Shown here: positions 1 through 8,642 of the stretch, piece by piece
How positions within the stretch are numbered: position 1 is the stretch's first letter
Layout of the letters: the number at the start of each line of letters is the position of its first letter
Assembly (NCBI GenBank): GCA_023251255.1
Contig: JAHEZD010000012.1
Coordinates: 18,422-82,421, forward strand
Direction of reading: 5' to 3'
DNA length: 64,000 nt
Origin: Chitinophagaceae bacterium
GTDB taxonomy: Bacteria; Bacteroidota; Bacteroidia; Chitinophagales; Chitinophagaceae
Notes under the pieces: model-generated
What the model was told of the DNA's origin: nothing
What the model saw: the letters and a program-made list of their open reading frames with translations, nothing else
Databases searched by the model: none
Program-made: the position numbers and the translations under genes

Positions 1-337
1 CCACCACATCATCAATTTGGGAGTTCTGTGCTTTCAGGCTCACATTTACCGGCCCGGTAGGCTTACTGGTAAATTTCATTTCCACCGTTTCAAAACTCAC
101 AGAAGTAAAAACCAGTGAAAAATTGCTGCTGTTCTTTACTTTAATGGTAAAGGAACCATCCGCTTTTGTGGCCACCGCATTGGCCGTACCTTTTTCCGTT
201 ACGGTAACCCCTTCCATCGGGGCCTGCTTGTCGTCCTTTACGGAACCCTTAATGTCGGTAGTGGATTGTGCATACAAAGCGGTATGCAATAGAACGGAGA
301 GTACCAGACTACATAGGAGACGTAGTTTTCTTTTCAT
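1..337 (-). CDS. SusC/RagA-type TonB-linked outer membrane receptor, N-terminal fragment
   Basis: The gene runs off the left edge; only the first 112 residues are visible. The ATG at 337-335 opens a signal peptide (MKRKLRLLCS then a hydrophobic stretch ending LYAQ). A carboxypeptidase-regulatory-like beta-sandwich follows at about residues 28-105, with the typical GSVKD, P.EGVTV and ADGSF elements. This N-terminus is characteristic of SusC/RagA outer-membrane transporters, which import oligosaccharides or peptides together with a SusD lipoprotein and TonB energy. The plug, barrel and SusD partner would lie to the left. The ~1.2 kb upstream (to 1510) carries no gene, so this is probably the first gene of its transcription unit. 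Any other protein starting with this domain, such as a different TonB-dependent receptor, cannot be excluded from the fragment. Confidence 0.75.
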   Translation of the reverse strand, partial: MKRKLRLLCSLVLSVLLHTALYAQSTTDIKGSVKDDKQAPMEGVTVTEKGTANAVATKADGSFTIKVKNSSNFSLVFTSVSFETVEMKFTSKPTGPVNVSLKAQNSQIDDVV

Positions 338-1510
338 AAAGCAATCGTTTTTAGAAAGGAACTTTAAAAATATTCCCCAATCATTCAAGCAACAGAATGT
401 AGCAATCGGGAATTTGATACCACAAAATTGACAGTTTAATCCTGCCGCTAGGGGGGATTAATGAAAATGAATGGGTAGGATTTTGTAAAAGATGGGCTGT
501 AAACCATGTTTTTAGGCATAAAAACGGAAAAACCTACCCAGCCGCTGGTATTTTCCACCCCCATATTTCCCGACGGTCAACTATCCGTTCCTGTTCCATT
601 CCGGTGTGGTTACCGGTCCATTAATTGAAGGCTTGCCGACTAAGCAAAAAAGAAATAGTTAGCTGAATAACCAATATTTGCTTCGCAAAAAAGCACATTG
701 GACCTGCCTGCCAGTAGGTAGGATGACAGGTAACCACCAAGGGCTCTAAGGGCACTAAGTTAAAAAACTGCGTTTTCCCTTTGTGAACTTTATGCCTTTC
801 CCGAATGGTTCTATCGTGTGGACACATTTCTGCAAAACATGGAATGAAAACGATGGCTATCCATAATTTCTAAATAGTAACAACAAAATCAGCCGTCTAT
901 TGATTAATTCCCCTGCCGCCTAAACCCCACCTGCGTAAAATCATCTAAGCACCTCATCCGGTTCGGTTTCCGATGAAATCGGAAGTGCTCCCGTCCGCTA
1001 GGAAACGGGAGCAAAGAAGCGGGTGCAGTGCTTGAAAAGACAAACATCACCCATCCATGTGTGCAAGCAACCCGAAAATCTGAACCGTCAAACAGTAAAA
1101 CTCAGCGGGCCGCACTTAGGGCAGCGCTGGCCGGCAAAACAGGCGGAGCCATTGTGTTTGCCTAGCCTTTTTTGGTCCTTTTTGCGGCGATGGCAAAAAG
1201 GACAAAGCCCATTAGAACCACACTCCAGGTTTCTAGTGCAAAAGCTGGTTAAATGGAACGGCTAACCAAACCCAGTCCCGCATTACGTACCTAGAAACAA
1301 AGGGACAAGCACTAAAGTACAATTGAGGCTCACTCCTATCCGGTCAGCGGTTTTGGTTCCACAAAACCACTGGCGGCACTTTGGCCGCCCAACGTATTTT
1401 GTTCCATTTTTGAACATTCCGCCCAACAAAAAAGATGCGTTGGCTGCTTGCCCCTATCTTTATCGCTTTAACGTCCACTATACCCAATAACGTAACGCTT
1501 GAGCTTCTTC
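338..1510. other. Gene-free stretch between divergent genes
   Basis: No convincing coding sequence was found on either strand. Short open frames here lack signal peptides, recognisable motifs and sensible starts. The stretch contains low-value repeat-like text common between genes in Bacteroidota (an inverted CCTGCCTGCCAGTAGG block near 697 and a GGGCTCTAAGGGCACTAAG block near 740) and one strong hairpin at 1175-1203. It must hold the promoters of both the leftward receptor and the rightward histidine kinase, but I could not place a clear -7 box for either. Confidence 0.6.
1175..1203. other. Strong isolated hairpin (11-bp stem, 7-nt loop)
   Basis: GTCCTTTTTGC at 1175-1185 pairs perfectly with GCAAAAAGGAC at 1193-1203 around the loop GGCGATG. 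It lies in a gene-free stretch, so it has no obvious gene to terminate. It resembles widely dispersed intergenic hairpins in this phylum. Its function is unknown. Confidence 0.6.
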
Positions 1511-2728
1511 ATGGTCCATTCCCTGCTTTTACAATGGTGGCAATCCCGGCCTTACCGTGTTATATGGATACTTGTTCTGCTTGCTTGCCCACAAGTGTCC
1601 CCCGCCCAAATGGTGGACAGCAAGATCCAGCAGCAGCAGGAACGCCTGCTCAGCAAGAAGCAGCAGACCGAACTGTTAGTGCAGCAGCAGCAAAAAGCCC
1701 TATTGGAAAAACAGCGCTTGCAGTTGGCAGAGCAGGAAAAACACCTGCTGAGCATCCAGTACCAGCAAAAGCAGGACGAGTTCACCCACCAGCAGAAGGA
1801 ACAGGCATCCCTTCTCCAGAAAAACCAGTTGCAGGCAAAGTACGAGGCCTCCATCAAGGACAAGCAGATCAGCAGCCAGAAGGAATCACTGAGCTATAAC
1901 CACCGGTGGATATTCTTCCTCCTGATGCTCTCCCTATTGGTACTGGTCATTGCAGCCATCATTTTCGTCAACCACCGCAAAACCAAAAGGCTCAGCCAGT
2001 TGGTGCTTACCAAAAACAGGGAACTGGAACAGGTAAGCCTGGTAAAGGACCGTGTACTGGGCGTGGTGGGGCACGATATGCGGAGCCCATTGAACATGCT
2101 GCTGTCCTTTTCCCAACTATTGAAATACGGCAGTGTGCCCCCTGAAAAAATGGAGGGCTACCTGAACCAGTTGGAATCCACCCTGCACCATACTTCTTCC
2201 TTGATGGACAACCTGCTTTACTGGGCAGCCAGCCAAATGCAGGGGTACAAACCTGCTATCAATAAAGTCATGCTAACTACGGTGGCCGCAGATATGCTGA
2301 TGCTTAGCCAACCAATGGCCGATGGCAAAGAAGTGCACCTGACCAACACGATACCAGCCGATATAGCCGTATGGGCCGATGCAGACATGCTGGCCCTGGT
2401 ACTGCGCAACCTGGTGAACAATGCCATCAAGTTTTCCCCTACAGGCGGCAAGGGAAAAGTATCCATTGGTGCCGCAAGGGAAAACGAAGTGGTGGTCATC
2501 ACCGTTACGGACAATGGAGCAGGCATGAACGAAAGAAGCAGGCAGGAATTCAATGATACAGGCATGCAGTACACCGGCAGCACCATGGGCACGGGCCGCG
2601 AAAAAGGCATGGGCCTGGGCCTGCTGCTCTGCAAGACATTTATCCAGCTAATGAACGGTAAGATCATGGTGCACCAGCAGGAACAGCTTACTGGCTGCAC
2701 ATTTAAAATAGTATTGCCCCATGCGTAA
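1511..2728 (+). CDS. Membrane sensor histidine kinase with long Gln-rich coiled coil
   Basis: This 405-residue kinase autophosphorylates on histidine and passes the phosphate to a response regulator. From the ATG at 1511 it has a short hydrophobic N-terminus ending SPAQ (probable signal peptide), a Gln/Lys/Leu-rich coiled coil (about 40-125, presumably periplasmic), one membrane segment (about 133-153), a HisKA domain with the H-box GHDMRSPLN (His188) and a HATPase domain with N-box LVNNAIKFSP, DNGAGM and GMGLGLLLCK. A TTG four codons upstream is possible, but ATG is preferred. It lacks the TPR or propeller input domains common in this phylum; the coiled coil may be all that remains of a sensor region. 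No response regulator is adjacent. Its stop overlaps the start of the NHL/LamG protein by 8 nt, which implies co-translation. A LytTR regulator without a kinase lies at 46780. Confidence 0.9.
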   Translation: MVHSLLLQWWQSRPYRVIWILVLLACPQVSPAQMVDSKIQQQQERLLSKKQQTELLVQQQQKALLEKQRLQLAEQEKHLLSIQYQQKQDEFTHQQKEQASLLQKNQLQAKYEASIKDKQISSQKESLSYNHRWIFFLLMLSLLVLVIAAIIFVNHRKTKRLSQLVLTKNRELEQVSLVKDRVLGVVGHDMRSPLNMLLSFSQLLKYGSVPPEKMEGYLNQLESTLHHTSSLMDNLLYWAASQMQGYKPAINKVMLTTVAADMLMLSQPMADGKEVHLTNTIPADIAVWADADMLALVLRNLVNNAIKFSPTGGKGKVSIGAARENEVVVITVTDNGAGMNERSRQEFNDTGMQYTGSTMGTGREKGMGLGLLLCKTFIQLMNGKIMVHQQEQLTGCTFKIVLPHA

Positions 2729-4985
2729 CATGAACCCTTCCTTTCCCTCCGTTAAGCAAGGGCTGCTCCTACTGTGCCTATGGATACTGGGCTCCTCTAG
2801 GGGCGTTGGTCAACCACCTGCCATTTATTACGGCGCCTATAAACTGTTTACAAAGGACTCTGCCATCCAGCCCCTGGCAGCATTCAATGCAGGTGGGCCT
2901 GTACCGGCCAATACCTATACGGCCACCACTACATTGGGGGCCACTAACCCTTTATTGCGGTGGAAAAGCCCAGCGGCAATAGCCATAGCAGGCAATGGCA
3001 ATATCTATGTGGCAGACGACAAGGAGAACAGCATTACCCTAATAACCCCCAATGGCCAGGTGCACACCATCGTTGGCAAAGCCGCCAAAGGCAAAGCCAT
3101 ATTCAACGGGCCTTCGGGCATCGCCCTGGACAAGGAGGGCTGGCTGTACGTGGCAGACTGTTACAACCACCAGATAAAGAAGGTTTCCCCTACCGGCACG
3201 GTATCACTGCTAGCGGGAACCGGCAAACCTGGCCATGCCAATAATAGCAATGGGCTATTGGCCAGCTTCAACTACCCCGTAAGCCTGGCACTGGACACCG
3301 CTGGCAATGTGTACGTATCTGACGAGGGCAACCGCCAAATCAGGAAGATTACGCCCAGTGGTTCCGTAAGCACCCTGGCCGGTAGCGGTACCACCGGTTC
3401 ACAGGACCATAGCAATGGCCTGCTGGCTTCCTTTAACCAGCCCAATGGCATAGCCGTGGACAAGCAGGGCAATGTATTCGTAGCCGATCAATTGAACCAT
3501 AAAATCAGGAAGGTCAGCCCATCTGGTCAAGTGTCCACTTTTGCGGGCACAGGCCTAGCTGGCCTGGCCAACCAGCGCAATGGCAGCAGCGCCAGTTTCA
3601 ACCAGCCAAGGGGCATGGCCGTAGATGCCATTGGCAATGTGTATGTGGGCGATGTGGGCAACCACCAGATCCGGAAGATTACTGCCAATGGCGAAGTAAC
3701 CAGCTTTGCAGGCAGCGGAATAGCCGGGACCACAGATAATGAGGACGGTCTGCAGGCAGCCTTCTATTTCCCCAATGGGCTGGCAGTGGACAGCAAGGGC
3801 GATGTGTACGTGGCAGATTACCTCAATAGCTCCATCAGGAAGGTTACGGCAACGGGCTACAGTATTTTCCCCAATACGTTGCCTGCTGGCATCCGTTTCA
3901 ACAATACCACAGGCATGTTCAGTGGCAGGCCCCTGCAATGGCTGCCCGGGCAGGAATACACCGTCAGTGCCTATAACCTGCAGGGCAGCAGCACTACCAC
4001 CATGGGCATTGCCGTGTCCGCACAGCCGGGCAATGCCCTGCAATTTGATGGCTTTGATGACCTGGTTACCGTACCCAATGCCCCCAGTTTGAACCCTACT
4101 ACGGTAACCGTGGAAATGTGGGTACGGCCCAATCAAGACAATATGGGCTGCCGCTACCTACTGAAGCGCAACTCCCTCTCCCGGTTCGATGATGGCTATG
4201 CCATTGGCATGGACAGTAGCAACCGCTTCCAGGCCGTCATGGTTTCCGGCGATGGGGAAGCCAGCGGGCAGCGCTTTGTGAAGCAGTTGCAGCCCGCCGA
4301 CATGGGCAGGTGGTACCATGTGGCCGCCGTGTTCAGGGCAGACTCCATGCGCCTCTACGTAAATGCTGTGTTCCAGCGTGCTGTGGCTACCGGTTTCCCA
4401 TTAAGCCATGGCGTCAATGCGCTGTCGCTTGGTTTTGATAAATCGGCCACTTTCACAGCCGATGAAGTGCGTGTTTTCAATACGGACCGTTCCGCATCCG
4501 TTGCTGCTGATATGCTCAATACACTTCCCACCGATATGCCGGGCCTAGTGGCCTACTACAATTTCAATATGGGCAGCCCCAGTGGGCAGAACAGTGCCTA
4601 CACCAATCTATACGACCTGTCGCCCAATGCCAACCATGGCAAACTGCAGAACTTCCTCACCCTGAACGGCAACCAGTCCAATTGGGTGGAGAGCTATGCC
4701 ATGGTAGTGCCCGTGGCACAGGGAGCCACCCATATTACCACCACCGGGTTTACGGCCAATTGGCTGCCTCCCCATTTGGGCATGGCCGAAAATTATGTGC
4801 TGGACATTGCAGAAGATGCCCTGTTCACCAAACTGGTACACAGCATCAGCCTTATCCAGACCAATAAAGCGGTTGATGGCCTAAAACCCAATACTGTTTA
4901 CTATTATCGTGTAAGGGCCAATAAGCATTCCGTGGAGGGGCAGGGCGCTTATTCCAGTGTTGTACACGTGAAGACATTACTTTAG
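2721..4985 (+). CDS. Secreted NHL six-blade propeller / LamG / FN3-like protein
   Basis: This 754-residue exported protein has a hydrophobic signal ending near residue 31. Six NHL blades follow (about residues 77-380, each with a core like GNVYVADxxNxxIRK), then a short putative-Ig segment (PAGIRFNNTTGMFSGRP), a LamG/concanavalin-like domain (about 437-650, NALQFDGFDD, VEMWVRP) and a fibronectin-III-like C-terminus (NWVESYAM, TVYYYRVRANK). NHL propellers and LamG domains usually bind protein or carbohydrate; no catalytic motif is seen. The same four modules occur in a different order in the giant protein at 22593-46577, but this protein lacks the T9SS tail, so it probably stays in the periplasm or uses another route. 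The start ATG at 2721 overlaps the kinase stop; a second ATG lies at 2730. Tight coupling to a sensor kinase suggests a role in sensing or in the kinase's output. Confidence 0.88.
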   Translation: MRNMNPSFPSVKQGLLLLCLWILGSSRGVGQPPAIYYGAYKLFTKDSAIQPLAAFNAGGPVPANTYTATTTLGATNPLLRWKSPAAIAIAGNGNIYVADDKENSITLITPNGQVHTIVGKAAKGKAIFNGPSGIALDKEGWLYVADCYNHQIKKVSPTGTVSLLAGTGKPGHANNSNGLLASFNYPVSLALDTAGNVYVSDEGNRQIRKITPSGSVSTLAGSGTTGSQDHSNGLLASFNQPNGIAVDKQGNVFVADQLNHKIRKVSPSGQVSTFAGTGLAGLANQRNGSSASFNQPRGMAVDAIGNVYVGDVGNHQIRKITANGEVTSFAGSGIAGTTDNEDGLQAAFYFPNGLAVDSKGDVYVADYLNSSIRKVTATGYSIFPNTLPAGIRFNNTTGMFSGRPLQWLPGQEYTVSAYNLQGSSTTTMGIAVSAQPGNALQFDGFDDLVTVPNAPSLNPTTVTVEMWVRPNQDNMGCRYLLKRNSLSRFDDGYAIGMDSSNRFQAVMVSGDGEASGQRFVKQLQPADMGRWYHVAAVFRADSMRLYVNAVFQRAVATGFPLSHGVNALSLGFDKSATFTADEVRVFNTDRSASVAADMLNTLPTDMPGLVAYYNFNMGSPSGQNSAYTNLYDLSPNANHGKLQNFLTLNGNQSNWVESYAMVVPVAQGATHITTTGFTANWLPPHLGMAENYVLDIAEDALFTKLVHSISLIQTNKAVDGLKPNTVYYYRVRANKHSVEGQGAYSSVVHVKTLL

Positions 4986-5007
4986 TGGCAATATTTTACA
5001 TAAGGTA

Positions 5008-5676
5008 CTATTTTGGCGACCCTCCTTCTTTGCCCAAATAATCTTCAAAATTTTTATAGCTTTTAAAAACTGATAAGTAGGCTTTATACGTAGAATAATA
5101 ATACCGGCATTGCATAATTAGTTCACTTTCGTTACGATCCAACTTGCTGCATAACATATCATATTTTTCAACCTCCTTAATAAGTTCCTCGCACTCCTCA
5201 ATAGTTGCTCCGTTATCCCCATATAAAACACCTATTGGCAATTCATGAAGCGTATAGTCCAAATAATCCCTCGTCTTTCTTTCAGATAATTCAAGCAGTT
5301 CCTTATCATTAGGCGAAATACTTAATCCTTTTTCCAAAAGCGCCCAGCTTGAGTATTTGGTGTCTTTTGAATAGCCCTGATAACTTATTAGATGTTGGTC
5401 AAGTCTTAAAAGCGCTTTGATTGCTTCCACATTGTTTTGTTCCACATGGTCTGAAAGAATTGGATAAATTAACTTTCCGTAGAGTGGTTGTCGGATGATG
5501 ATTTCTTTAGCGATTAATTCGGAAAGCATGTACAAGATATCTGCTAGCGAAAAGTTTGCATTTACATCTATTCCTCCGCCATTAAAAAGATCCTCAATTT
5601 TTTTGTTCTTGTCGGATTTAATAAAGATCTTAGTCTCAATGTCTATATAACGCTGCAAAAAAGTCTCTTTGTTCAT
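5008..5676 (-). CDS. Hypothetical soluble protein, 222 aa
   Basis: I do not recognise a family. The protein is acidic to neutral, rich in Leu, Glu and Lys and probably all helical, with no signal peptide or membrane segment. I chose the ATG at 5676 (MNKETFLQRY) over a GTG at 5730 because the extra 18 residues (MAGGWKWLFLGDITNKHF) look non-native. The GTG would overlap the upstream gene's TAG stop, so it cannot be fully excluded. It lies 53 bp downstream of the membrane-protein gene on the same strand, likely in one transcript. It could be a regulatory or immunity-like protein, but nothing in the sequence shows this. Confidence 0.65.
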   Translation of the reverse strand: MNKETFLQRYIDIETKIFIKSDKNKKIEDLFNGGGIDVNANFSLADILYMLSELIAKEIIIRQPLYGKLIYPILSDHVEQNNVEAIKALLRLDQHLISYQGYSKDTKYSSWALLEKGLSISPNDKELLELSERKTRDYLDYTLHELPIGVLYGDNGATIEECEELIKEVEKYDMLCSKLDRNESELIMQCRYYYSTYKAYLSVFKSYKNFEDYLGKEGGSPK

Positions 5677-5729
5677 GAAATGTTTATTTGTAATATCACC
5701 TAAAAACAGCCATTTCCAACCACCTGCCA

Positions 5730-6260
5730 CTATTTGTCTTTAGTAAAGAAAATGCTTTCTCCACTATCAGGATCACCAATAATAAATTCTATCCTGTATC
5801 CCGAAAAGCTCCTGTCTATATGGGCCGGTGTAAATCCTGCATTGTCGCACTGGAAGGATATCTCGTTCAGTTCAAATTGCCAGTCCACAACATACTTCCC
5901 AGTTTCACAGATATCAATGTTTGGGGTGTGCGACAGGTAAAACGTTCCGTCAGGCCTGAATTCAAGCTTATATAAGTGGTATTGGCTTTTGGCAATAAGG
6001 CCACTTGCGCCAGTGATATGGTAAATGCCTACAAGGTCCTTATTGGTGGGCTTGGCGGTAAATGTATCATGGCAGGAATCATACAAAAAAGCAATGGCAG
6101 CTATGCCCAATGGAATACCCATCAATATAAGTCCCATTTTCCTAGTCGGGTTTCTTTTATCCTTTTTTGATAGCCCCATCATCAGCACGATGGCCCCTAT
6201 AATGAAGAGGGCAGCTAGTATAAACATCAGCAATAAAAAGCCTATTCCCATTAAATTCAT
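5730..6260 (-). CDS. Hypothetical two-helix membrane protein, 176 aa
   Basis: The N-terminal 27 residues (MNLMGIGFLLLMFILA...) form one membrane helix. A basic loop (KKDKRNPTRK) and a second helix (about 43-60) follow, then a ~115-residue soluble domain beginning after DSCHDTF. The soluble part (DLVGIYHITG, LEFRPDGTFYLSH, GKYVVDW) reads like a small lipocalin- or META-like beta barrel of the kind that measures a concentration-independent phenotype, with the GxY...F.pDGTF...GxW pattern seen in many uncharacterised Bacteroidota proteins. No specific function can be assigned. It is upstream of, and probably co-transcribed with, the 222-aa protein. Confidence 0.7.
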   Translation of the reverse strand: MNLMGIGFLLLMFILAALFIIGAIVLMMGLSKKDKRNPTRKMGLILMGIPLGIAAIAFLYDSCHDTFTAKPTNKDLVGIYHITGASGLIAKSQYHLYKLEFRPDGTFYLSHTPNIDICETGKYVVDWQFELNEISFQCDNAGFTPAHIDRSFSGYRIEFIIGDPDSGESIFFTKDK

Positions 6261-6310
6261 AGTCTGTAGTTGTATTTGTAAATCCTAACCCGCGGTCCTG
6301 TTCTTCCATG

Positions 6311-6338
6311 TGTCCTTCCGAGGATAGGAGGAACCTGC
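6311..6338. repeat. Dispersed repeat TCCTTCCGAsGATAGGAGGA
   Basis: The block here reappears almost identically at 8163-8190 (one base different) and in a shorter form at 8499-8516. All three lie between small genes of the AT-rich island. The core TCCTnTCG...GATAGGAGGA is partly self-complementary. Confidence 0.6.
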
Positions 6339-6342
6339 TCCG

Positions 6343-7125
6343 CTACATAGAAAACCGCTTCCAATTCCCCTTGCCCGTTTTTGTGGAATCCTCAGTCAGG
6401 TCCGTTATTTCAAACATCTCAAATTTGTTTTTGGACAATTTCCTTACCAAGCTGGAAAATGGTTTGTCATAAGTCATATAGTGCTGATCAAAAACAGACT
6501 GTCCTACCTGTCTCCAGTAATTATTCTTAAGTGTCCACACCAAAATGGATTTATAATGGCTTGCACAACTTGAATAGTATTGCCCAATTTCGGATACACC
6601 ATCTTCATCAATATCCCCAATAAGGAACAGGTTGCCTGGATGGCAGCAATAGGAATCTGTTTGAAGCCTTGGCAAACTGGTATCCGTGAAATAATAAGCT
6701 TCCCCATCCCAAGTATCTTCGTCACCAAACTTGCAGTAATTAAGTGGGGATAAAACAAACACCGAGCATTTCCTGCCCTTTCGAATATTCCCCAATGCCA
6801 ACAAGCCTTCAAAATTTTCGATTACTCCCTTTTTATCATACAACAAGGATGGGCATGTACCATTCTTATATTTTGTGAAATAGTATTTTAATACGTCCTT
6901 TTGTCCATAGAGAACGGAATCAGCAAAATATAACCAGTCAACTGAACTTACTTTTTGGGCATTTCTTGTATCCAAAGCGGGCGATGTGGTGACTGATTTG
7001 CTAGGGCTTGTAGGTACTTTAATGGGCTTATTCTTGCAAGAGGCAATCACTGAAATGATAAAACCTGTAAAAACAAGTTTCAACAAAAACACTACTTTAT
7101 CGAGGTACGAATAGGTCTTTTGCAT
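6343..7125 (-). CDS. Hypothetical lipoprotein, 260 aa
   Basis: From the ATG at 7125 the protein starts MQKTYSYLDK, followed by a hydrophobic stretch and the lipobox VIASC, so the mature protein is probably lipid-anchored at Cys30. A Ser/Thr/Pro-rich linker (PTSPSKSVTTSP) follows, then a domain with five further cysteines and an acidic DGVSEIGQYY segment. The longer frame from 7206 adds residues with no signal character, so I rejected it. The motif GDIDEDGVSEIG resembles the Ca-binding or FG-GAP-like loops of proteins reporting a device value, but I cannot name a family. It is isolated: the ParE gene begins about 300 bp upstream on the same strand. Confidence 0.68.
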   Translation of the reverse strand: MQKTYSYLDKVVFLLKLVFTGFIISVIASCKNKPIKVPTSPSKSVTTSPALDTRNAQKVSSVDWLYFADSVLYGQKDVLKYYFTKYKNGTCPSLLYDKKGVIENFEGLLALGNIRKGRKCSVFVLSPLNYCKFGDEDTWDGEAYYFTDTSLPRLQTDSYCCHPGNLFLIGDIDEDGVSEIGQYYSSCASHYKSILVWTLKNNYWRQVGQSVFDQHYMTYDKPFSSLVRKLSKNKFEMFEITDLTEDSTKTGKGNWKRFSM

Positions 7126-7420
7126 TTGTAATGGACATACATAGCCAGCCACAAGGTAGAACAAAAGTGCAATTGAATTAGCACTGCCTAATGGCAACCA
7201 TTCCAACTATGAGGACAGGGTACCCATTTCGCCACTATGCGGCTGAGAACATTGTATTACAAAGATTCTTTCCATTCCACCAAAACTTCCACTATTGCTT
7301 TTTAGGTGTTTGTAATGCGGCTATTGTTACTTGGTCACGATATGGAAGGGTCACTAGCATCCCTAATTTCTTGTCCGTGCAAATATTGCTGACAGGGTTA
7401 ATCTATTCGGCGGCAATGGC

Positions 7421-7723
7421 TTAATCATTGAGCCTGTTCTCTATATCCATTCGCTCATGTAAGATCCTGATTACCTCGATCGTTTCATTCAAGACCCTAT
7501 AAAAAATGAGATGGGATTTTACCTTTGACGCCCGATAGCCTTTTCTAACATGCTCCATTGATTTGCCACTACTGCTGTTCTTGCAGATATAATTGATTTC
7601 ATCGAATACCAGCTTATAATAGCGGTCCGCTTGGTTTACAGACCACTTCTCAGCCGTATACAGCCAGATTCCTTCCAAGTCAGCAACAGCTTTTTTGCTA
7701 ATAACAAATGGAAGGGATTTCAT
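7421..7723 (-). CDS. parE: ParE/RelE-family toxin
   Basis: This 100-residue basic protein has the ParE fold signature: an N-terminal strand (FVISKKAVADLEGIW), a helix with AEKWSVNQADRYY, a GYRASKVKSHLIFYRV strand pair and the C-terminal ILHERMDIENRL typical of ParE toxins. Members of this family poison DNA gyrase, while RelE relatives cleave mRNA on the ribosome; the sequence favours ParE. Its ATG (7723) overlaps the stop of the antitoxin gene in an ATGA arrangement, so expression is coupled and antitoxin is made first. All family landmarks are intact, so the toxin is probably functional. Confidence 0.88.
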   Translation of the reverse strand: MKSLPFVISKKAVADLEGIWLYTAEKWSVNQADRYYKLVFDEINYICKNSSSGKSMEHVRKGYRASKVKSHLIFYRVLNETIEVIRILHERMDIENRLND

Positions 7724-7962
7724 ACCAACTTACTGTGGAGCTTCTTTAAATGTACTTTCGGGTCAAAATTTTTATCCATCCCACTCTTCTCCCCATTAGC
7801 AAGGGCCTTATCAAGGTCCTTCATCTTCAGTTCCTCCGCCTCCAATAACCTTAATGCCGTTCTAATTACTTCGCTTGCAGAATTGTATTTGCCGGACGAA
7901 ACCTTAGTAGAAATGAATTCCTCAAAATGTTCGCCTAATAAAATGGATGTATTGCGTGCCAT
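7720..7962 (-). CDS. parD: ParD-family antitoxin
   Basis: This 80-residue protein has an N-terminal ribbon-helix-helix domain (MARNTSILLGEHFEEFI, GKYNSASEVIRTALRLLE), the DNA-binding and dimerisation fold of ParD antitoxins. A charged C-terminal tail (KSGMDKNFDPKVHLKKLH) would wrap the toxin. I chose the ATG at 7962: the open frame continues to 8163, but that extension translates an intergenic repeat (CLPAKAGSG). ParD normally neutralises ParE and represses the operon promoter, which should lie just upstream of 7962. The stop overlaps the toxin start by 4 nt. Confidence 0.88.
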   Translation of the reverse strand: MARNTSILLGEHFEEFISTKVSSGKYNSASEVIRTALRLLEAEELKMKDLDKALANGEKSGMDKNFDPKVHLKKLHSKLV

Positions 7963-8507
7963 GGGCTTTAACCTTTCCATAAAAGTACCAATAATTGGTA
8001 TTTCAGCAAAAATATCATCATCCGGTAGTAAGTCATTTGAAAAATAGGTCGTCAAGCCTGAGCCTGCCTTTGCCGGGAGGCAGGCTTGTTGAAGGCAGTT
8101 CCCGCACTCCGTTAGGCAGGGCAGGGTAACAACTTCCTTTGAGTAGCAATCCAACGAAGCCATGTCCTTCCGACGATAGGAGGAACCTGCCAGGCACCTG
8201 TACCAAAGCCCATCTCCCTACCACCGCCCGTCAGTTCCCACTCCGTTCGGGAGGACGGTAGCCCGTTGTCAACCACTTGCCACTGTTGAACAATGTTTGT
8301 TTGATTACAGTACAAATATGCGGTGGACGAAATGGGCGTTTTTTCGATTTTTATCGATTGTTTGCGATTTTTTGCGATTGTTTGTGATTTTTATTGATTG
8401 TTTGCGATTTTTTGCGATTTGCAGGGTGTCGAATTTCTTTTGCCTGCCTTGCCATCAACCATGCCCCCCACCGCTCGCTTTAAGCATCCTCCAACACGCC
8501 GACGATA
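7963..8507. other. Repeat-rich gene-free stretch upstream of parDE
   Basis: No gene is supported here. It holds an inverted GCCTGCCTttgccgggAGGCAGGC block (8053-8085), a copy of the GATAGGAGGAACCTGC repeat (8163-8190), a GGGAACTGACGG-like inverted block around 8225-8255 and an array of 10-bp phased T-tracts (8345-8424). Open frames crossing it are translations of repeats. Confidence 0.6.
8345..8424. repeat. Tandem 10-bp repeat of phased T-tracts
   Basis: Eight consecutive decamers of the form CGATTTTTAT / CGATTGTTTG / CGATTTTTTG run without gaps. The first four decamers are repeated as a 40-bp block by the next four, with a few substitutions. T-tracts recur once per helical turn, a pattern known to curve DNA. 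The array is not within a gene. Confidence 0.85.
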
Positions 8508-8640
8508 GGAGGAACCAGTTGCAAACTGGCTTTCATTGGAAATCCGTAGATAGCTTGGCACTTGGCTTCCGCTCAGCATCTACGGATAAGCCCGCTCTGG
8601 TTTGATAAGCAGTCTAAGAAGAGCGGGGCATGCTCTTTTT
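8508..8640. repeat. Dispersed double-hairpin repeat, copy 1
   Basis: The block begins with an AGTTGCAAACT palindrome, then contains CCGTAGAT (8544-8551) pairing with ATCTACGG (8578-8585) and CCCGCTC (8591-8597) pairing with GAGCGGG (8621-8627). A second, diverged copy in the same orientation lies at 10008-10140 with both hairpins preserved. The two copies bracket the two-gene cassette 8643-9978. Confidence 0.75.
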
Positions 8641-8642
8641 GC

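Noticed and set aside
621-827. Minus-strand frame of 68 aa
   Set aside because: It translates common intergenic repeat text and has no protein-like features.
1435-1899. Open frame of 154 aa starting MRWLLAPIF
   Set aside because: It overlaps the histidine kinase in another frame; composition after residue 50 is a shadow of the Gln-rich coiled coil.
3555-4136. Minus-strand frame of 193 aa inside the NHL/LamG gene
   Set aside because: It is antisense to well-supported NHL blades, with a composition typical of a shadow.
7191-7424. Plus-strand 77-aa frame between the lipoprotein and parE
   Set aside because: No recognisable start context or motif; composition looks random.
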